A stretch of DNA of 64,000 bases from Tretioscincus oriximinensis (taxonomy: Eukaryota > Chordata > Lepidosauria > Squamata > Gymnophthalmidae). Both the position numbers and the translations under genes were made by a program. The notes under the pieces are model-generated. The model was not told the DNA's origin. It was given only the letters and a program-made list of their open reading frames with translations, and did no database searches. Of this stretch, positions 56,301 to 61,124 are shown in pieces; the first letter of the stretch is position 1; each line of letters begins with the position of its first letter. The stretch is from the NCBI GenBank assembly GCA_022410635.1, contig JAJVDF010000215.1:1477604-1541603 (forward strand), written 5' to 3'.

Positions 56301-57240
56301 AGCTATGGCAGGCCCCATTCGGGGCCTGCCATAGCCTACACTAGCATGTAAATGGCAGATTCCTATTTTGAGATATAGCCAAGAAAAAGTCTCAGTGGGG
56401 ACAGGACCACAGATACAAATTTGATATGGAAATTGACTCTCTGAGAAGCCCCAACGTCTCTATGAGAAATTGACATTGATCTCTTTGAAAGCTCTTGTTC
56501 TAAAACATGCAGAATAGCTGAATGGGCTTTGGGGATAGCATGAGGGTCTATGGAGAGTTGCACAAGGGACATCAGAACATATGAACAACATGGTGTGCCT
56601 TGCAAACCATGACAAAAGCCTTAATCTGGGCTCTATCTCAAAACAGAGCTTGGCCATACACATGCCGATTGGAGCCTGCCATATAGGCTGCACTAGCATG
56701 TGGATGGCAGGCTCAGCTGCCCAGGTATTAAAAAGCTGCTAAAATATGTTAAATCCCATTGAAGCTGCAGCACTTCTGCCTTTCTATGGTAATAATTTTA
56801 ACCACACGCGTTCACTCTGTAACCTTTTCATACTCTTCATGTGTCTGAAGAAGTAGACCTGTCTACGAAAGCTTATGCCAACCACTTTTCTCAAGTTAGT
56901 CTCAAAGTGCTGCTAGCTCCTTTGCTGATACTCTTCATGGTTCTGTTTCACTACACGGATGAACTTAGCTGTAGAGAAGATGCTGTGACAGGCACAGCTG
57001 AACCTGTTGAATTTCTAGCAAAGGCAAGAGGGGTTTTCCAGGGGGAAGAAAGTGTTTGTGTGTCAGCATTACAGGATCCAACCCTCCCTAGAGAGACAGA
57101 GGAAATCCCAAGGGAGAAAAGCATTCTCCAAAACATACAGGACTCACCTGAAATTCTTCAGCTAACTTGGCCTTCTCCTGCCCTGTTTTAGCGTCCACCT
57201 GGGCTAAGAAGCCCTTCAGGTTCTCTGCACAGCGGCTCAT
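20013..57240 (-). CDS. PTPN18: PTPN18, PEST-family non-receptor protein tyrosine phosphatase (15 core exons, complete)
   Basis: Coding exons in gene order: 57148-57240, 47256-47364, 44825-44901, 43178-43273, 41518-41556, 40623-40691, 40151-40213, 38972-39114, 37893-37959, 35954-36031, 34401-34490, 30225-30304, 28093-28430, 21329-21406, 20013-20080. The total is 1488 nt (495 residues plus stop; human is 460), all GT..AG and phase-compatible. It hydrolyses phosphotyrosine; reported mammalian partners are ERBB2/HER2, CSK and PSTPIP1. Visible motifs: pTyr loop NRYKDILPY (Y62), WPDRG (D197), P-loop [10 protein letters not shown] (catalytic C229, R235) and Q loop QRPAAVQT (Q276). D197 and C229 carry the same numbers as in human PTPN18. 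The linker has DTYAVVNK and APLYAAVKP tyrosines, matching the human SH2-binding sites, and the protein ends in the PSTPIP-binding C-terminal homology tail. An optional exon lies at 24491-24592. Confidence 0.96.
20650..20975 (+). mobile_element. tRNA-derived SINE (type B)
   Basis: Head TGGCGCAGTTGCTAAAGAGC with B-box-like GGTTCTGAGGCCC; body GTGCCCTCTACTGGCTTTC; tail TAAGCTGCTCTGAGTTTC and GGTTATAAAAACCAGATTC. PTPN18 intron. Confidence 0.6.
21329..21406 (-). CDS. PTPN18: PTPN18 exon 14
   Basis: Acceptor CCCTGTGCCAG, donor ATGG|GTAAGT. It encodes (A)[16 protein letters not shown] and STGSSSNAM, aligning with AYEDV of the human linker. Phase 1 in and out. Confidence 0.9.
22170..24480. other. 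PTPN18 intron, mostly unassigned
   Basis: Between exons 14 and 13b. A short CR1 3' tail (TTGGACCCCATGACCCTGGA, 23240-23335, plus) and a GT microsatellite at 23889-23925 are visible. No exon-like frame is supported. Confidence 0.5.
24491..24592 (-). CDS. PTPN18: candidate extra PTPN18 exon (102 nt, phase 1-1)
   Basis: A strong acceptor, TTTTTTCCCTTCTATTCTGCAG, is followed by an open frame reading [20 protein letters not shown] then [13 protein letters not shown]. The donor is GTAC|GTAACT. Both ends are phase 1, the phase of the exon 13/exon 14 junction, so 34 residues can be included or skipped without a frame change. The Ser/Pro-rich composition fits the PEST linker. I do not recognise it in the human protein, so it may be lineage-specific, alternative, or fortuitous. 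Confidence 0.55.
24985..25243 (+). mobile_element. tRNA-derived SINE (type A), full length
   Basis: A box region TGTAGTGGTTAGAGTG, B box GTTCGATTCC, tail GGAATATAAGTACAAATAAA. PTPN18 intron. Confidence 0.85.
25260..26700. other. AT-rich PTPN18 intron, nothing assigned
   Basis: No long frame, splice-flanked exon or clear repeat terminus was seen on either strand. Confidence 0.5.
26990..27615. repeat. cluster of four hairpins in a GC-rich foldback element
   Basis: Hairpins: 27067-27106 (TTTTTACATTCCC/GGGAATGTAAAAA), 27197-27414 (arms about 100 bp, CGTAGCTGCTCCAATGCTGG against its reverse complement), 27437-27493 (GGACGCTTGT/ACAAGCGTCC), and 27541-27613 (TAGTTAACATTTATATTCC against GGAATATAAATGTTAACTA). 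The region begins GGTTGCCATACATCCCGGGA. Confidence 0.75.
27830..28020. mobile_element. Penelope-like tail, inverted pair (copy B)
   Basis: A minus-oriented CTGAAG...GAAA unit (27866-27898) and a plus-oriented CTGAAGA...GAAAGCTCATG unit (27937-27975) face each other; the plus unit continues GTTAGTTTCTAAAGTGCTAC. Confidence 0.5.
28093..28430 (-). CDS. PTPN18: PTPN18 exon 13 (linker with docking tyrosines)
   Basis: Acceptor CACCATCTAG, donor ACAG|GTAATT, 338 nt. It begins [13 protein letters not shown] (human RSISVPGSP) and includes [12 protein letters not shown] and [11 protein letters not shown], the counterparts of the mammalian tyrosines reported to bind CSK. It ends [11 protein letters not shown]. 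The region is Pro/Ser/Thr-rich and longer than in human, accounting for most of the extra length. One N lies in the codon near 28151. Confidence 0.93.
29861..30125 (-). mobile_element. tRNA-derived SINE (type A), full length
   Basis: CCCGCCCTATACCCGAAGGT tail through ATCGAACCAGG (B box) to ACCACTATACCAAATTGGCT. It lies in PTPN18 intron 12, about 100 bp below exon 12. Confidence 0.85.
30225..30304 (-). CDS. PTPN18: PTPN18 exon 12
   Basis: Acceptor TTGCTCAG, donor CTCAG|GTAAAG. It encodes [20 protein letters not shown] and KRSTIL, matching human CAPLYDDALFLRTP. Ends in phase 2. Confidence 0.92.
30780..31008 (-). mobile_element. tRNA-derived SINE (type A)
   Basis: Tail TTATTTGTACTTGTATCCCG, B box GAATCGAACCGGG, head CTCTAACCACTACAACAAAC. 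Confidence 0.85.
31090..31850 (+). pseudogene. L2-type LINE reverse-transcriptase fragment (degenerate)
   Basis: The frame reads [20 protein letters not shown] and [20 protein letters not shown], then [14 protein letters not shown]; after a frame break, [20 protein letters not shown] and DD (the YADD catalytic motif). It has an in-frame stop near 31195 and has lost the segment between the GILLERL and YMKPLGEV blocks. It is antisense to PTPN18. Confidence 0.85.
31860..33790. other. PTPN18 intron 11, unassigned
   Basis: No exon-like frames. A (C)n run lies near 33331-33347. Confidence 0.45.
33790..33980 (+). mobile_element. L2-like 3' tail
   Basis: CTTTTGGTTGAAGAAATGAC then CTGGGTACAGATATAAATTT and (TAAA)n; similar to 53070-53205. 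Confidence 0.45.
34401..34490 (-). CDS. PTPN18: PTPN18 exon 11 (end of catalytic domain)
   Basis: Acceptor CTTGGCAG, donor GAG|GTAAGA. It encodes [20 protein letters not shown] and [10 protein letters not shown], the last catalytic-domain helix. Confidence 0.96.
34827..34871 (+). repeat. (CAT)n microsatellite
   Basis: About 15 uninterrupted CAT triplets in PTPN18 intron 10. Confidence 0.9.
34890..35302 (+). mobile_element. Helitron-like non-autonomous element (type a)
   Basis: The 3' end has a hairpin AGCCCATTGCATTA/TAATGCAATGGGCT (35261-35291), a short spacer and CAAG, then T. The 5' part, TCAACATTCCAAGGTATA, matches the inverted copy at 18.57 kb. Confidence 0.6.
35954..36031 (-). CDS. PTPN18: PTPN18 exon 10 (Q loop)
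   Basis: Acceptor TGTTTCAG, donor CAG|GTGAGC. It encodes [20 protein letters not shown] and AAVQTQ, with the Q-loop Gln at residue 276. Nearly identical to human [20 protein letters not shown]. Confidence 0.97.
36225..36730 (+). mobile_element. CR1 LINE 3' end with small internal insertion
   Basis: ATGGATAGGGTGAATAGAG through GGGTCATCAGCCTGTGGAAT to the terminal CTTCTTATGCTCTTATG. A 70-odd-bp foreign stretch sits near 36521-36596 between repeats of AGGACT. Confidence 0.8.
37586..37836 (+). mobile_element. tRNA-derived SINE (type A)
   Basis: CAGTTTGGTGTAGTGG head, GGTTCGATTCC B box, GGGATAAAAGTACAAATAAT tail. It ends about 55 bp before PTPN18 exon 9. Confidence 0.85.
37893..37959 (-). CDS. 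PTPN18: PTPN18 exon 9 (P-loop)
   Basis: Acceptor TCTCTAG, donor CAG|GTATTT. With the two bases of exon 8 it encodes [20 protein letters not shown] then LKQ, completing the C(x)5R signature. Confidence 0.97.
38355..38590. repeat. foldback repeat FB, two diverged copies
   Basis: GGATAATCC and TATTCCAGAATAGATACCTG blocks mirror AGGCCCTTATTCCAGGATAT and ACAAAGCTCAGT. Confidence 0.35.
38972..39114 (-). CDS. PTPN18: PTPN18 exon 8 (WPD loop, start of P-loop)
   Basis: Acceptor CTGTTCTAG, donor TGCAG|GTAAGG. It encodes [20 protein letters not shown] through MPICVHC. It carries the general-acid Asp (WPD, residue 197) and the catalytic Cys (229). The Ser codon after Cys is split with exon 9. Confidence 0.97.
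39298..39435 (+). mobile_element. tRNA-derived SINE (type B) head
   Basis: Head TGGATAGCTCAATCGCTAAG with B-box-like GGTTTCAAAGCCC, then CACCTTCCACTAGC. Confidence 0.5.
39494..39748 (+). mobile_element. tRNA-derived SINE (type A), full length
   Basis: GAGTCAGTTTGGTGCAGTGG head, CCCGGTTCGATTCCCC, and TGGGATATAAGTACAAATAA tail. Confidence 0.85.
39757..39925 (+). mobile_element. SINE 3' tail ending in (GTT)n and (CTT)n
   Basis: ACTTTGAGTCCCTTTGAAAG and GGGGTATAAGAATC precede the microsatellites; plus-oriented partner of the 9.7 and 50.5 kb tails. Confidence 0.6.
40151..40213 (-). CDS. PTPN18: PTPN18 exon 7
   Basis: Acceptor GCCTCAG, donor AAG|GTAAGG. It encodes [19 protein letters not shown] and QK, aligning with human NEDIMLRTLKVTFQK. 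Confidence 0.93.
40262..40540 (-). mobile_element. L2-like LINE 3' end
   Basis: (TTTA)n then TATACCCCACCCTATACCCA and a body with GGATGAGACTATTCCATAG. It lies just above PTPN18 exon 7. Confidence 0.5.
40623..40691 (-). CDS. PTPN18: PTPN18 exon 6
   Basis: Acceptor GTTTCCAG, donor CAG|GTGAGG. It encodes [17 protein letters not shown] and PFSISQ, with the KCxRYWP motif of classical PTPs. Confidence 0.94.
40845..41075 (+). mobile_element. CR1 LINE 3' end
   Basis: GGTATAAATGGGTACTGGGA ... GATCCAGTATGGCTCTTCTT ending ATGTTCTTAAA. Confidence 0.85.
41230..41345 (+). mobile_element. Penelope-like tail with hammerhead-like fold (copy C)
   Basis: GCAT-CTGAAGA-A-GTAGAC-AT-GTCTAC-AAAA-GCTT-ATG followed by GTTAGTCTCTAAGTGCTACT. 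Confidence 0.5.
41518..41556 (-). CDS. PTPN18: PTPN18 exon 5 (39 nt)
   Basis: Acceptor CATTGCAG, donor AAG|GTAAGA. It encodes [13 protein letters not shown], the conserved strand before the KCERYW motif. An N lies just inside the following intron. Confidence 0.93.
41989..42273. mobile_element. hAT-like element with TAG termini
   Basis: Ends TAGACTGACCAGAT and ATCTGGTCAGCCTA are flanked by an exact 8-bp duplication CTATCTGA (41981-41988 and 42274-42281). The interior has a short tandem repeat with GTGCATGAGAATTTTTTT. Related to 58016-58225. Confidence 0.8.
42778..43128. mobile_element. hAT-like MITE
   Basis: GTGGTCCAACCTTTAG and GGGCCACAGGGTGGACCACA form the ends, a pattern seen in Charlie-type hAT elements. 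It lies just below PTPN18 exon 4. Confidence 0.5.
43178..43273 (-). CDS. PTPN18: PTPN18 exon 4
   Basis: Acceptor CTCTCAG, donor AAG|GTGAGT. It encodes [18 protein letters not shown] and [14 protein letters not shown]. Confidence 0.96.
43388..43715 (+). repeat. repeat family R2 copy
   Basis: TTTCTGTTTCTCTACTTCC, then GCCTGGATGCCCAGCAGCTT and GACTACAGTTCCCAGCCTGC. Confidence 0.6.
43878..44190. mobile_element. two type A SINE fragments joined tail to tail
   Basis: A plus-oriented head (CAGTTTGGTGTAGCGGTTAG through CACAGGGTATCTG, 43878-44032) runs into a minus-oriented tail (TTTATTTATACTTATATCCC through GGTGGGGCTGAAAG). Confidence 0.75.
44576..44665 (+). mobile_element. Penelope-like tail (copy D)
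   Basis: GCAT-CTGAAGA-A-GTAGAC-TT-GTCTA followed by a degenerated AAAA-GCTC. It lies about 160 bp below PTPN18 exon 3. Confidence 0.45.
44825..44901 (-). CDS. PTPN18: PTPN18 exon 3
   Basis: Acceptor CTGCATAG, donor CAG|GTAACC. It encodes (Y)[14 protein letters not shown] and [11 protein letters not shown], the usual DYINAN motif of classical PTPs. Confidence 0.95.
45275..45590 (-). mobile_element. CR1 LINE 3' end
   Basis: AGCCCATCTAGTCCAGCATT and CAAGGAAGGTGTTCGAGGCC; diverged minus copy. Confidence 0.7.
45590..46065 (-). mobile_element. L2-like LINE 3' region
   Basis: TTACCCCGCCCTTCCCCCCG tail; the minus strand reads [20 protein letters not shown], a usual phrase of reptile L2-type 3' ends. 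Confidence 0.6.
46235..46345. repeat. foldback repeat FB copy
   Basis: CACGCTGAGCCTTTTTCTGA against CCAGAATAAGACTCAGTGTG, with TTCTACACTGGCATATGGAT between. Confidence 0.5.
46650..46815. mobile_element. Penelope-like tail (copy E)
   Basis: Minus-strand GTAGAC-GT-GTCTAC at 46690-46728, then a plus-oriented GTCAGTCTCCAAGTGCTACA and ACTAAGACTAACATGAC. Confidence 0.45.
46864..47212. mobile_element. hAT (Charlie-like) MITE
   Basis: It starts CAGGGGTGGGGAACCTTTTT and ends AATTTCCCCATCCC, with GGGCCGCATCTGGGCCCC inside. It stops about 45 bp below PTPN18 exon 2. Confidence 0.7.
47256..47364 (-). CDS. PTPN18: PTPN18 exon 2
   Basis: Acceptor TATTGGCAG, donor CCAT|GTGAGT. It encodes [13 protein letters not shown] and [14 protein letters not shown], including the substrate-binding tyrosine of the pTyr loop. 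Ends in phase 1. Confidence 0.95.
47655..47840. repeat. foldback repeat FB copy
   Basis: GGCCCCATCCACACGGAGCC ... GGCTCTGTGTGGATGCAGCC, palindromic across the whole length. Confidence 0.65.
47846..48095 (-). mobile_element. tRNA-derived SINE (type A)
   Basis: TTATTTATACTTAAACCCCG tail to AACCACTACACCAAACTGGT head. Confidence 0.85.
48927..49300 (+). mobile_element. tRNA-derived SINE (type A) split by a hAT MITE
   Basis: TTGTGGTTAGTG is cut after 48940 and continues at 49157 as TATTGGATTCTTATCTGGCC. The rest of the SINE is diverged. Confidence 0.75.
48941..49148. mobile_element. hAT MITE with 8-bp target duplication
   Basis: CCCTGGTTCCCAATGTGGGG ... TTAGGAACCACTG, flanked by GGTTAGTG at 48933-48940 and 49149-49156. 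Related to 13736-14028. Confidence 0.85.
49340..49850 (+). mobile_element. CR1 LINE ORF2 C-terminus and 3' region
   Basis: Encodes [20 protein letters not shown] and a following RFKLDIRKK in an otherwise broken frame. Confidence 0.8.
50331..50500 (+). repeat. (TGTGAC)n, (AAT)n and purine (GAA/GGA) tracts
   Basis: CTGTGACTGTGACTGTGACT is followed by an AAT run, then a long all-purine tract from about 50431 that ends in a minus SINE tail (to about 50620). Confidence 0.85.
51635..51772. repeat. foldback repeat FB copy
   Basis: GTCCCTGTCCCCAATGAGC ... GAGCTCACTGAGGACAGGGC; right arm GCCCAGAATAGAGCTCACTG. Confidence 0.65.
52125..52283 (+). mobile_element. CR1 3' fragment
   Basis: TGCCCAGGTGCAGTTGGTGG and GCTGAATTAGATGGGATG; truncated where the Helitron-like repeat begins. 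Confidence 0.6.
52290..52555 (+). mobile_element. Helitron-like non-autonomous element (type b)
   Basis: Ends ...CAATGGGCTTATTCCACTAG then T (52556); shares its body with 18987-19170 in inverse orientation. Confidence 0.6.
52870..53210 (+). mobile_element. L2-like LINE 3' region
   Basis: TTCTTTACCTGGCCTTTGGC and GTATAGAAATGTAAATAAAT; common 3' end of reptile L2-type LINEs. Confidence 0.5.
53220..54900. other. PTPN18 intron 1, unassigned
   Basis: No supported exon or clear element boundary was seen. Confidence 0.45.
54905..55060. repeat. foldback repeat FB copy
   Basis: GCATGCTAGTGTAGACTATG against CCATAATCTACACAGGAACG. Confidence 0.55.
56013..56100. repeat. short foldback hairpin element
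   Basis: CTGTCCCAACACAT is mirrored by ATGTGTTGGAACAG; about 88 bp end to end. A different sequence from family FB. Confidence 0.55.
56230..56406. repeat. foldback repeat FB, best copy (177 bp)
   Basis: TCCCTGTCCCCACTGAGCC ... CTCAGTGGGGACAGGA with a central GGCAGGCCCC-ATTC-GGGGCCTGCC. CACAG occurs at both borders, a possible short target duplication. Confidence 0.75.
56600..56735. repeat. foldback repeat FB copy
   Basis: AGAGCTTGGCCATACACATG against CTAGCATGTGGATGGCAGGC. Confidence 0.55.
56840..56935 (+). mobile_element. Penelope-like tail with hammerhead-like fold (copy F)
   Basis: GTGT-CTGAAGA-A-GTAGAC-CT-GTCTAC-GAAA-GCTT-ATGCC, then GTTAGTCTCAAAGTGCTGCT. About 200 bp downstream of PTPN18 exon 1. 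Confidence 0.5.
57148..57240 (-). CDS. PTPN18: PTPN18 exon 1
   Basis: ATG at 57238-57240; it encodes [18 protein letters not shown] and [13 protein letters not shown], with donor CAG|GTGAGT. The human counterpart starts MSRSLDSARSFLERL. Phase 0 out. About 9.8 kb of intron follows. Confidence 0.9.
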
Positions 57241-57804
57241 CCCTCTGCTGAAGGGGGCCCTCTCCAGAATTGGAATTGAAGGTAGTGTGTAATGCTAAGA
57301 GGAAGTTCAGGTCCTTTTCACCACGCCTCTGTTCTGTGGTTGGTGGGAAGGGCCTAGAAGACCTGTGTCTTTCTTGGCATTTTGCCCTCTTCTGGGAAAG
57401 AGAATGCATCTTTTCTGCTGCACATAGGCCAGCCAACTGGGTGTGAACTTCAGGTTCTTGAAAGGCATCAGGAGGACAGGGGAGGCGGCCACAACCCAGT
57501 GCTTTCCTCAAAACCTCTATTGCTGCAGCTGCCTGACTAAGGGATAATCCCACATCTGTGGCAGAGGTGTGTCAGGTCTGTGCGGGTTCTCCAGTGGTGT
57601 CTCAGGCGCAGCTGCAACTGAAGCTGGATCCAGATCATGGCACACCGTGTGAACGTACAGTTCTGTGTCTTATGTCTGGAGGAGAAATGTGCTCCTTCTC
57701 AGTGAGCATTGTAAGCTCATGGCTGTTGATGAGGGCAGACGCAGTGCTCTATATGCCCTGGGTTCATTCCTTTAAACTAGATCTGACCATTCTATGGAAA
57801 GTCT

Positions 57805-57985
57805 CTTGAAAGGACTCTTGAAATACCATTTGCAGGGAGTCACGAACAGGAGCAGCATATTTTGCTTTCCTCTGTTCGGACTGCCCAGGTGCATCTGGTG
57901 GGCCTCTGTGTGGGACAGAATGCTGGACTCGATGGGCTGTGGCCTGATCCAGTATGGCTCTTCTTATGTTCTTATGTTCTTAAGT
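57805..57985 (+). mobile_element. CR1 LINE 3' end
   Basis: TGAAATACCATTTGCAGGGA through CCTGATCCAGTATGGCTCTT to a repeated TTCTTATG terminus. Upstream flank of PTPN18. Confidence 0.85.
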
Positions 57986-58015
57986 CACACAAGTTTTTTT
58001 TCTTTAAAATGTTCC

Positions 58016-58225
58016 CAGGGGCTGACCAGATGACCCCTTTTTTGGGGGGGGTTTGAAAACCTGGTTTTGGGGTGGCTCCCAGTTTTTTCTGAGGAACGTT
58101 TTTTTCAAAAAAAGATTTTTTTTCAAAATATATATTTTTTTCCCTCAGAAAAAACTGGGAGCCACCCAAAAATGGGTTTTCAAACCCACCTACCCCCCAA
58201 AGGAGGTCATCTGGTCAGCCTACAT
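58016..58225. mobile_element. palindromic hAT-like element
   Basis: GGCTGACCAGATGACCCC ... GGTCATCTGGTCAGCC. The whole element is a long inverted repeat (arm motif TGGCTCCCAGTTTTTTCTGA) with an A/T-rich centre; ends as in 41989-42273. Confidence 0.75.
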
Positions 58226-58364
58226 GGGCCAAGCCCTCAACAGCATTATGGTGATGTCTGGCACCATTCTAAATTCTGCAGGTTTGTGCATGTAGATCCA
58301 TGGTTCTCAACATGGGACACACACACCACAGAGCCTCATATATAGTATATAAATATATAGACAG

Positions 58365-58865
58365 GTCCCCCAGCCAACTTCCTGTAGCAGCAAAAATGTT
58401 TCCTGTGGGTAGGACTGGGCACAAATTGGTTAAAAGATATTTTTCCCCACCACATAGGGGTAGCTGCGGTGCAGGCTGGGAGCTGTAGTCCACAGGGCAG
58501 GGCCCCACACAGGCTGGGCAGAAGAAGCGGTCTGCTGCTCAGACTACGCTTCCCAGCAGGCCTCACTGCCAGCACAACAATTAACTCCGTGTCACGTTTT
58601 TCACATTTGGGCTGCTGCTGCTGTTGCTACTACCAGCAAGTGCTTAATATAAAAGCTTGGATGCCCAATAGCTTTACAAAGCTGGCAGTATCAGCAAACC
58701 AAATGTGAGGAGGGCGAGATGGAGGTGTTGTGCTGGAAGCGAAGCCTGCTGGGAAGTACAGTATAGTCCAAGCAACAGACCTCTTCCACCTAGTCTGCAC
58801 AGGACCCTGTCCTGGGGACTACAGTTCCCAGCCTGCCCCACAGCAAGCCATGGGAAGGAGGATGC
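58365..58865. repeat. repeat family R2, two copies head to head
   Basis: A minus-oriented half (GGAGCTGTAGTCCACAGGGC) is followed by a plus-oriented half (GGGGACTACAGTTCCCAGCC), meeting near 58640. Confidence 0.65.
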
Positions 58866-58869
58866 CNCT

Positions 58870-59802
58870 TTTTGGCCAATCTGTGCCACTTAGGAAATTT
58901 GTTTTCTGCCTACCAGAGAGATGGCTGAGGGACCCATCTTTACTAGACTGTCTCAGATGGATCCTACTAAAATAGTTAGAATAATGCTAGTGCCTGTGGA
59001 GAGAGGACAGCATTCACTTAGCTCAAGGCCAGGGTGAACAGGTGCATCTTCACCGGTGGCTCAATCCAGCATTTGGAGTATGACAGCAGCCTTAGGCAGC
59101 CTCAGTTGGCTGGAATGTTGACTATCCAGAGTAGCCACAATTGCAATAGGGTATAAAGCAACTGTATTGTGACACCACACTCTGGCCCAAAACCAAACCA
59201 AACTGAGCTGAACTGGTGTGCCCCTTAATTGGGCTCCACAACCTTGGCTGCTAGTTCTAGTACTGGCAGGAAATGGTAATATGGATTGGTCATTGGTTTC
59301 AGCAGTGTCAGCTCCTGACAATTTACCCTTCAAAGCGGTTGTAGTAGTGAGCAATTGTTATTTAGGAGTTTGGAAGATTACAGAGATATCTTGTTCAGGA
59401 TCTGGTAATATATCACCATTTGGATCGGAAGGAATGCTGAGACATACCTTTCAGACAGCACACTAGTTAATCACTGATTCTGAAACACTGTTGTCCCATG
59501 CAATGACTTAGATGGTTTGCATTCTCAGGGCATCCTGGGAATATATTTGCTCAACATAGCCAAACATGAAGAGAAGAAAAAAAATACGAAATGCGGTTCT
59601 CCTGGTATGAAACATAGCCTCGAAAACAACTCCCAGGCAAATATTGATGTATCTCAAAAGTAAATATTTTCCACTTCCAAAATAGCAGATAGCAGACAAG
59701 TCGTAATTCTAGATATGGTATGATCTCAATATATATCTTCATAAAGTCTGCATACTATAAATAATAAAAAGGGGAGCAATATTATACAGCCAAGGAAAAT
59801 TA

Positions 59803-59844
<42 letters not shown>

Positions 59845-61120
59845 ATAGTGATCTTCATAGGGCTGAAAAATCTCATAAATAATATAAAAAAATTGTTATC
59901 TTTAAAATTATTTATGAGGTTTTTCAACCCTCTGAAAATGTAAGCTAGTATCACTTTTATTTTAAATTATTATCACCATCATTATTATTATTACTATATT
60001 ATTTTCCCTTAGCGTCGCATAATATTGCTACCCTTTTTGTTATTCAAAGTATGCAGACCTTATGAAGATATGTAATGGGGTCGTATCTTATCTAGAATTT
60101 CAGCTTTAAAAGAGCTAACATCCTTTGAGTTCAATGAGATTTTCATTAGATAAATGTGTATGGGATTGCAGATCTCTATTTACAAATATAGTCCAGAAGA
60201 AGGCTATGTTCAGCAAGAACCCAAGGTAATTTCCTCATGGACCAACAGTTATTTTATTTGGAGCTAATATAAAGTAACTGGGGAGCAGAAAACAAACCTA
60301 GAAGGAAAGGAGGTTATATGTGACATAGGCCTGCTTCTGCTAGGGATTTTTAAAAAAGGTTCTCTGAAATTTGAGTCTGCTGGGGTGTAATAAAACAAAT
60401 CCTGTATTTTCAGTTTTCTTATGCTGGAAGGAATTGTAGTTCTGTCCATATGGTTCTGTCATAATGAGAAGATGTCACTGCGTGCTATGGAATCAGCATA
60501 AAAGTACTAGGAGGAAAAAGTTTAATAATGTACCTTCCTAATGCTACCATTGCTGAATTCCCACAATTACATGAGGCAAATACCCCATGATCATGCCATA
60601 ATAGCGTGAAGAAAACCTTGTCTGGAGGCACCCATAATTATCCTCCCAAGTTATGTTCAGGTTCAAGTTCTTAAAAGCTTTGGCTTTCAGCTCATTTGAA
60701 AAATGGAGTCAAGGGCTACATGCTAGCACCACCTACTGATGCATCAGGGTTTGAGCAGGAGAAGGGAATTAATTGCATTCTTCCCTCACTGACAAAGTTT
60801 TCCTCATAGTAAATACTAATTTCTATTTCCTCCCCTACTCCATTTCCTGTTGTTTATTTAGAAGAAAGTGGCAAACCGATGGCTGTGGATGCATCCACTT
60901 TATTCTCATTGATGTGATTGTCACATGGTTTGTGGTACTTATGCCATCCTAGCATTAGGAAAGCNTCAAGAAAAGTATTTCTTCCTTTTTAAAAACACCA
61001 GGGAAAAGCAACTTTGGTAATGCTTTTCCCCAATATAGAGGAATATGCTGCACTGCACCATCTTAGCTGGTGAAACAGGTCATTGAAAACCAGGACCGTG
61101 CATGTAATTTCACCCTGGCA
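58870..61120. other. PTPN18 upstream flank, unassigned
   Basis: It holds a (GAT)n microsatellite (59801-59840) and a hairpin at about 59858-59935. No exon is supported. Confidence 0.5.
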
Positions 61121-61124
61121 AGAT

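Noticed and set aside
57188..57553. 121-codon minus frame upstream of and overlapping PTPN18 exon 1
   Set aside because: It is in a different frame from the PTPN18 start codon and has no recognised features; the region is 5' UTR or promoter.
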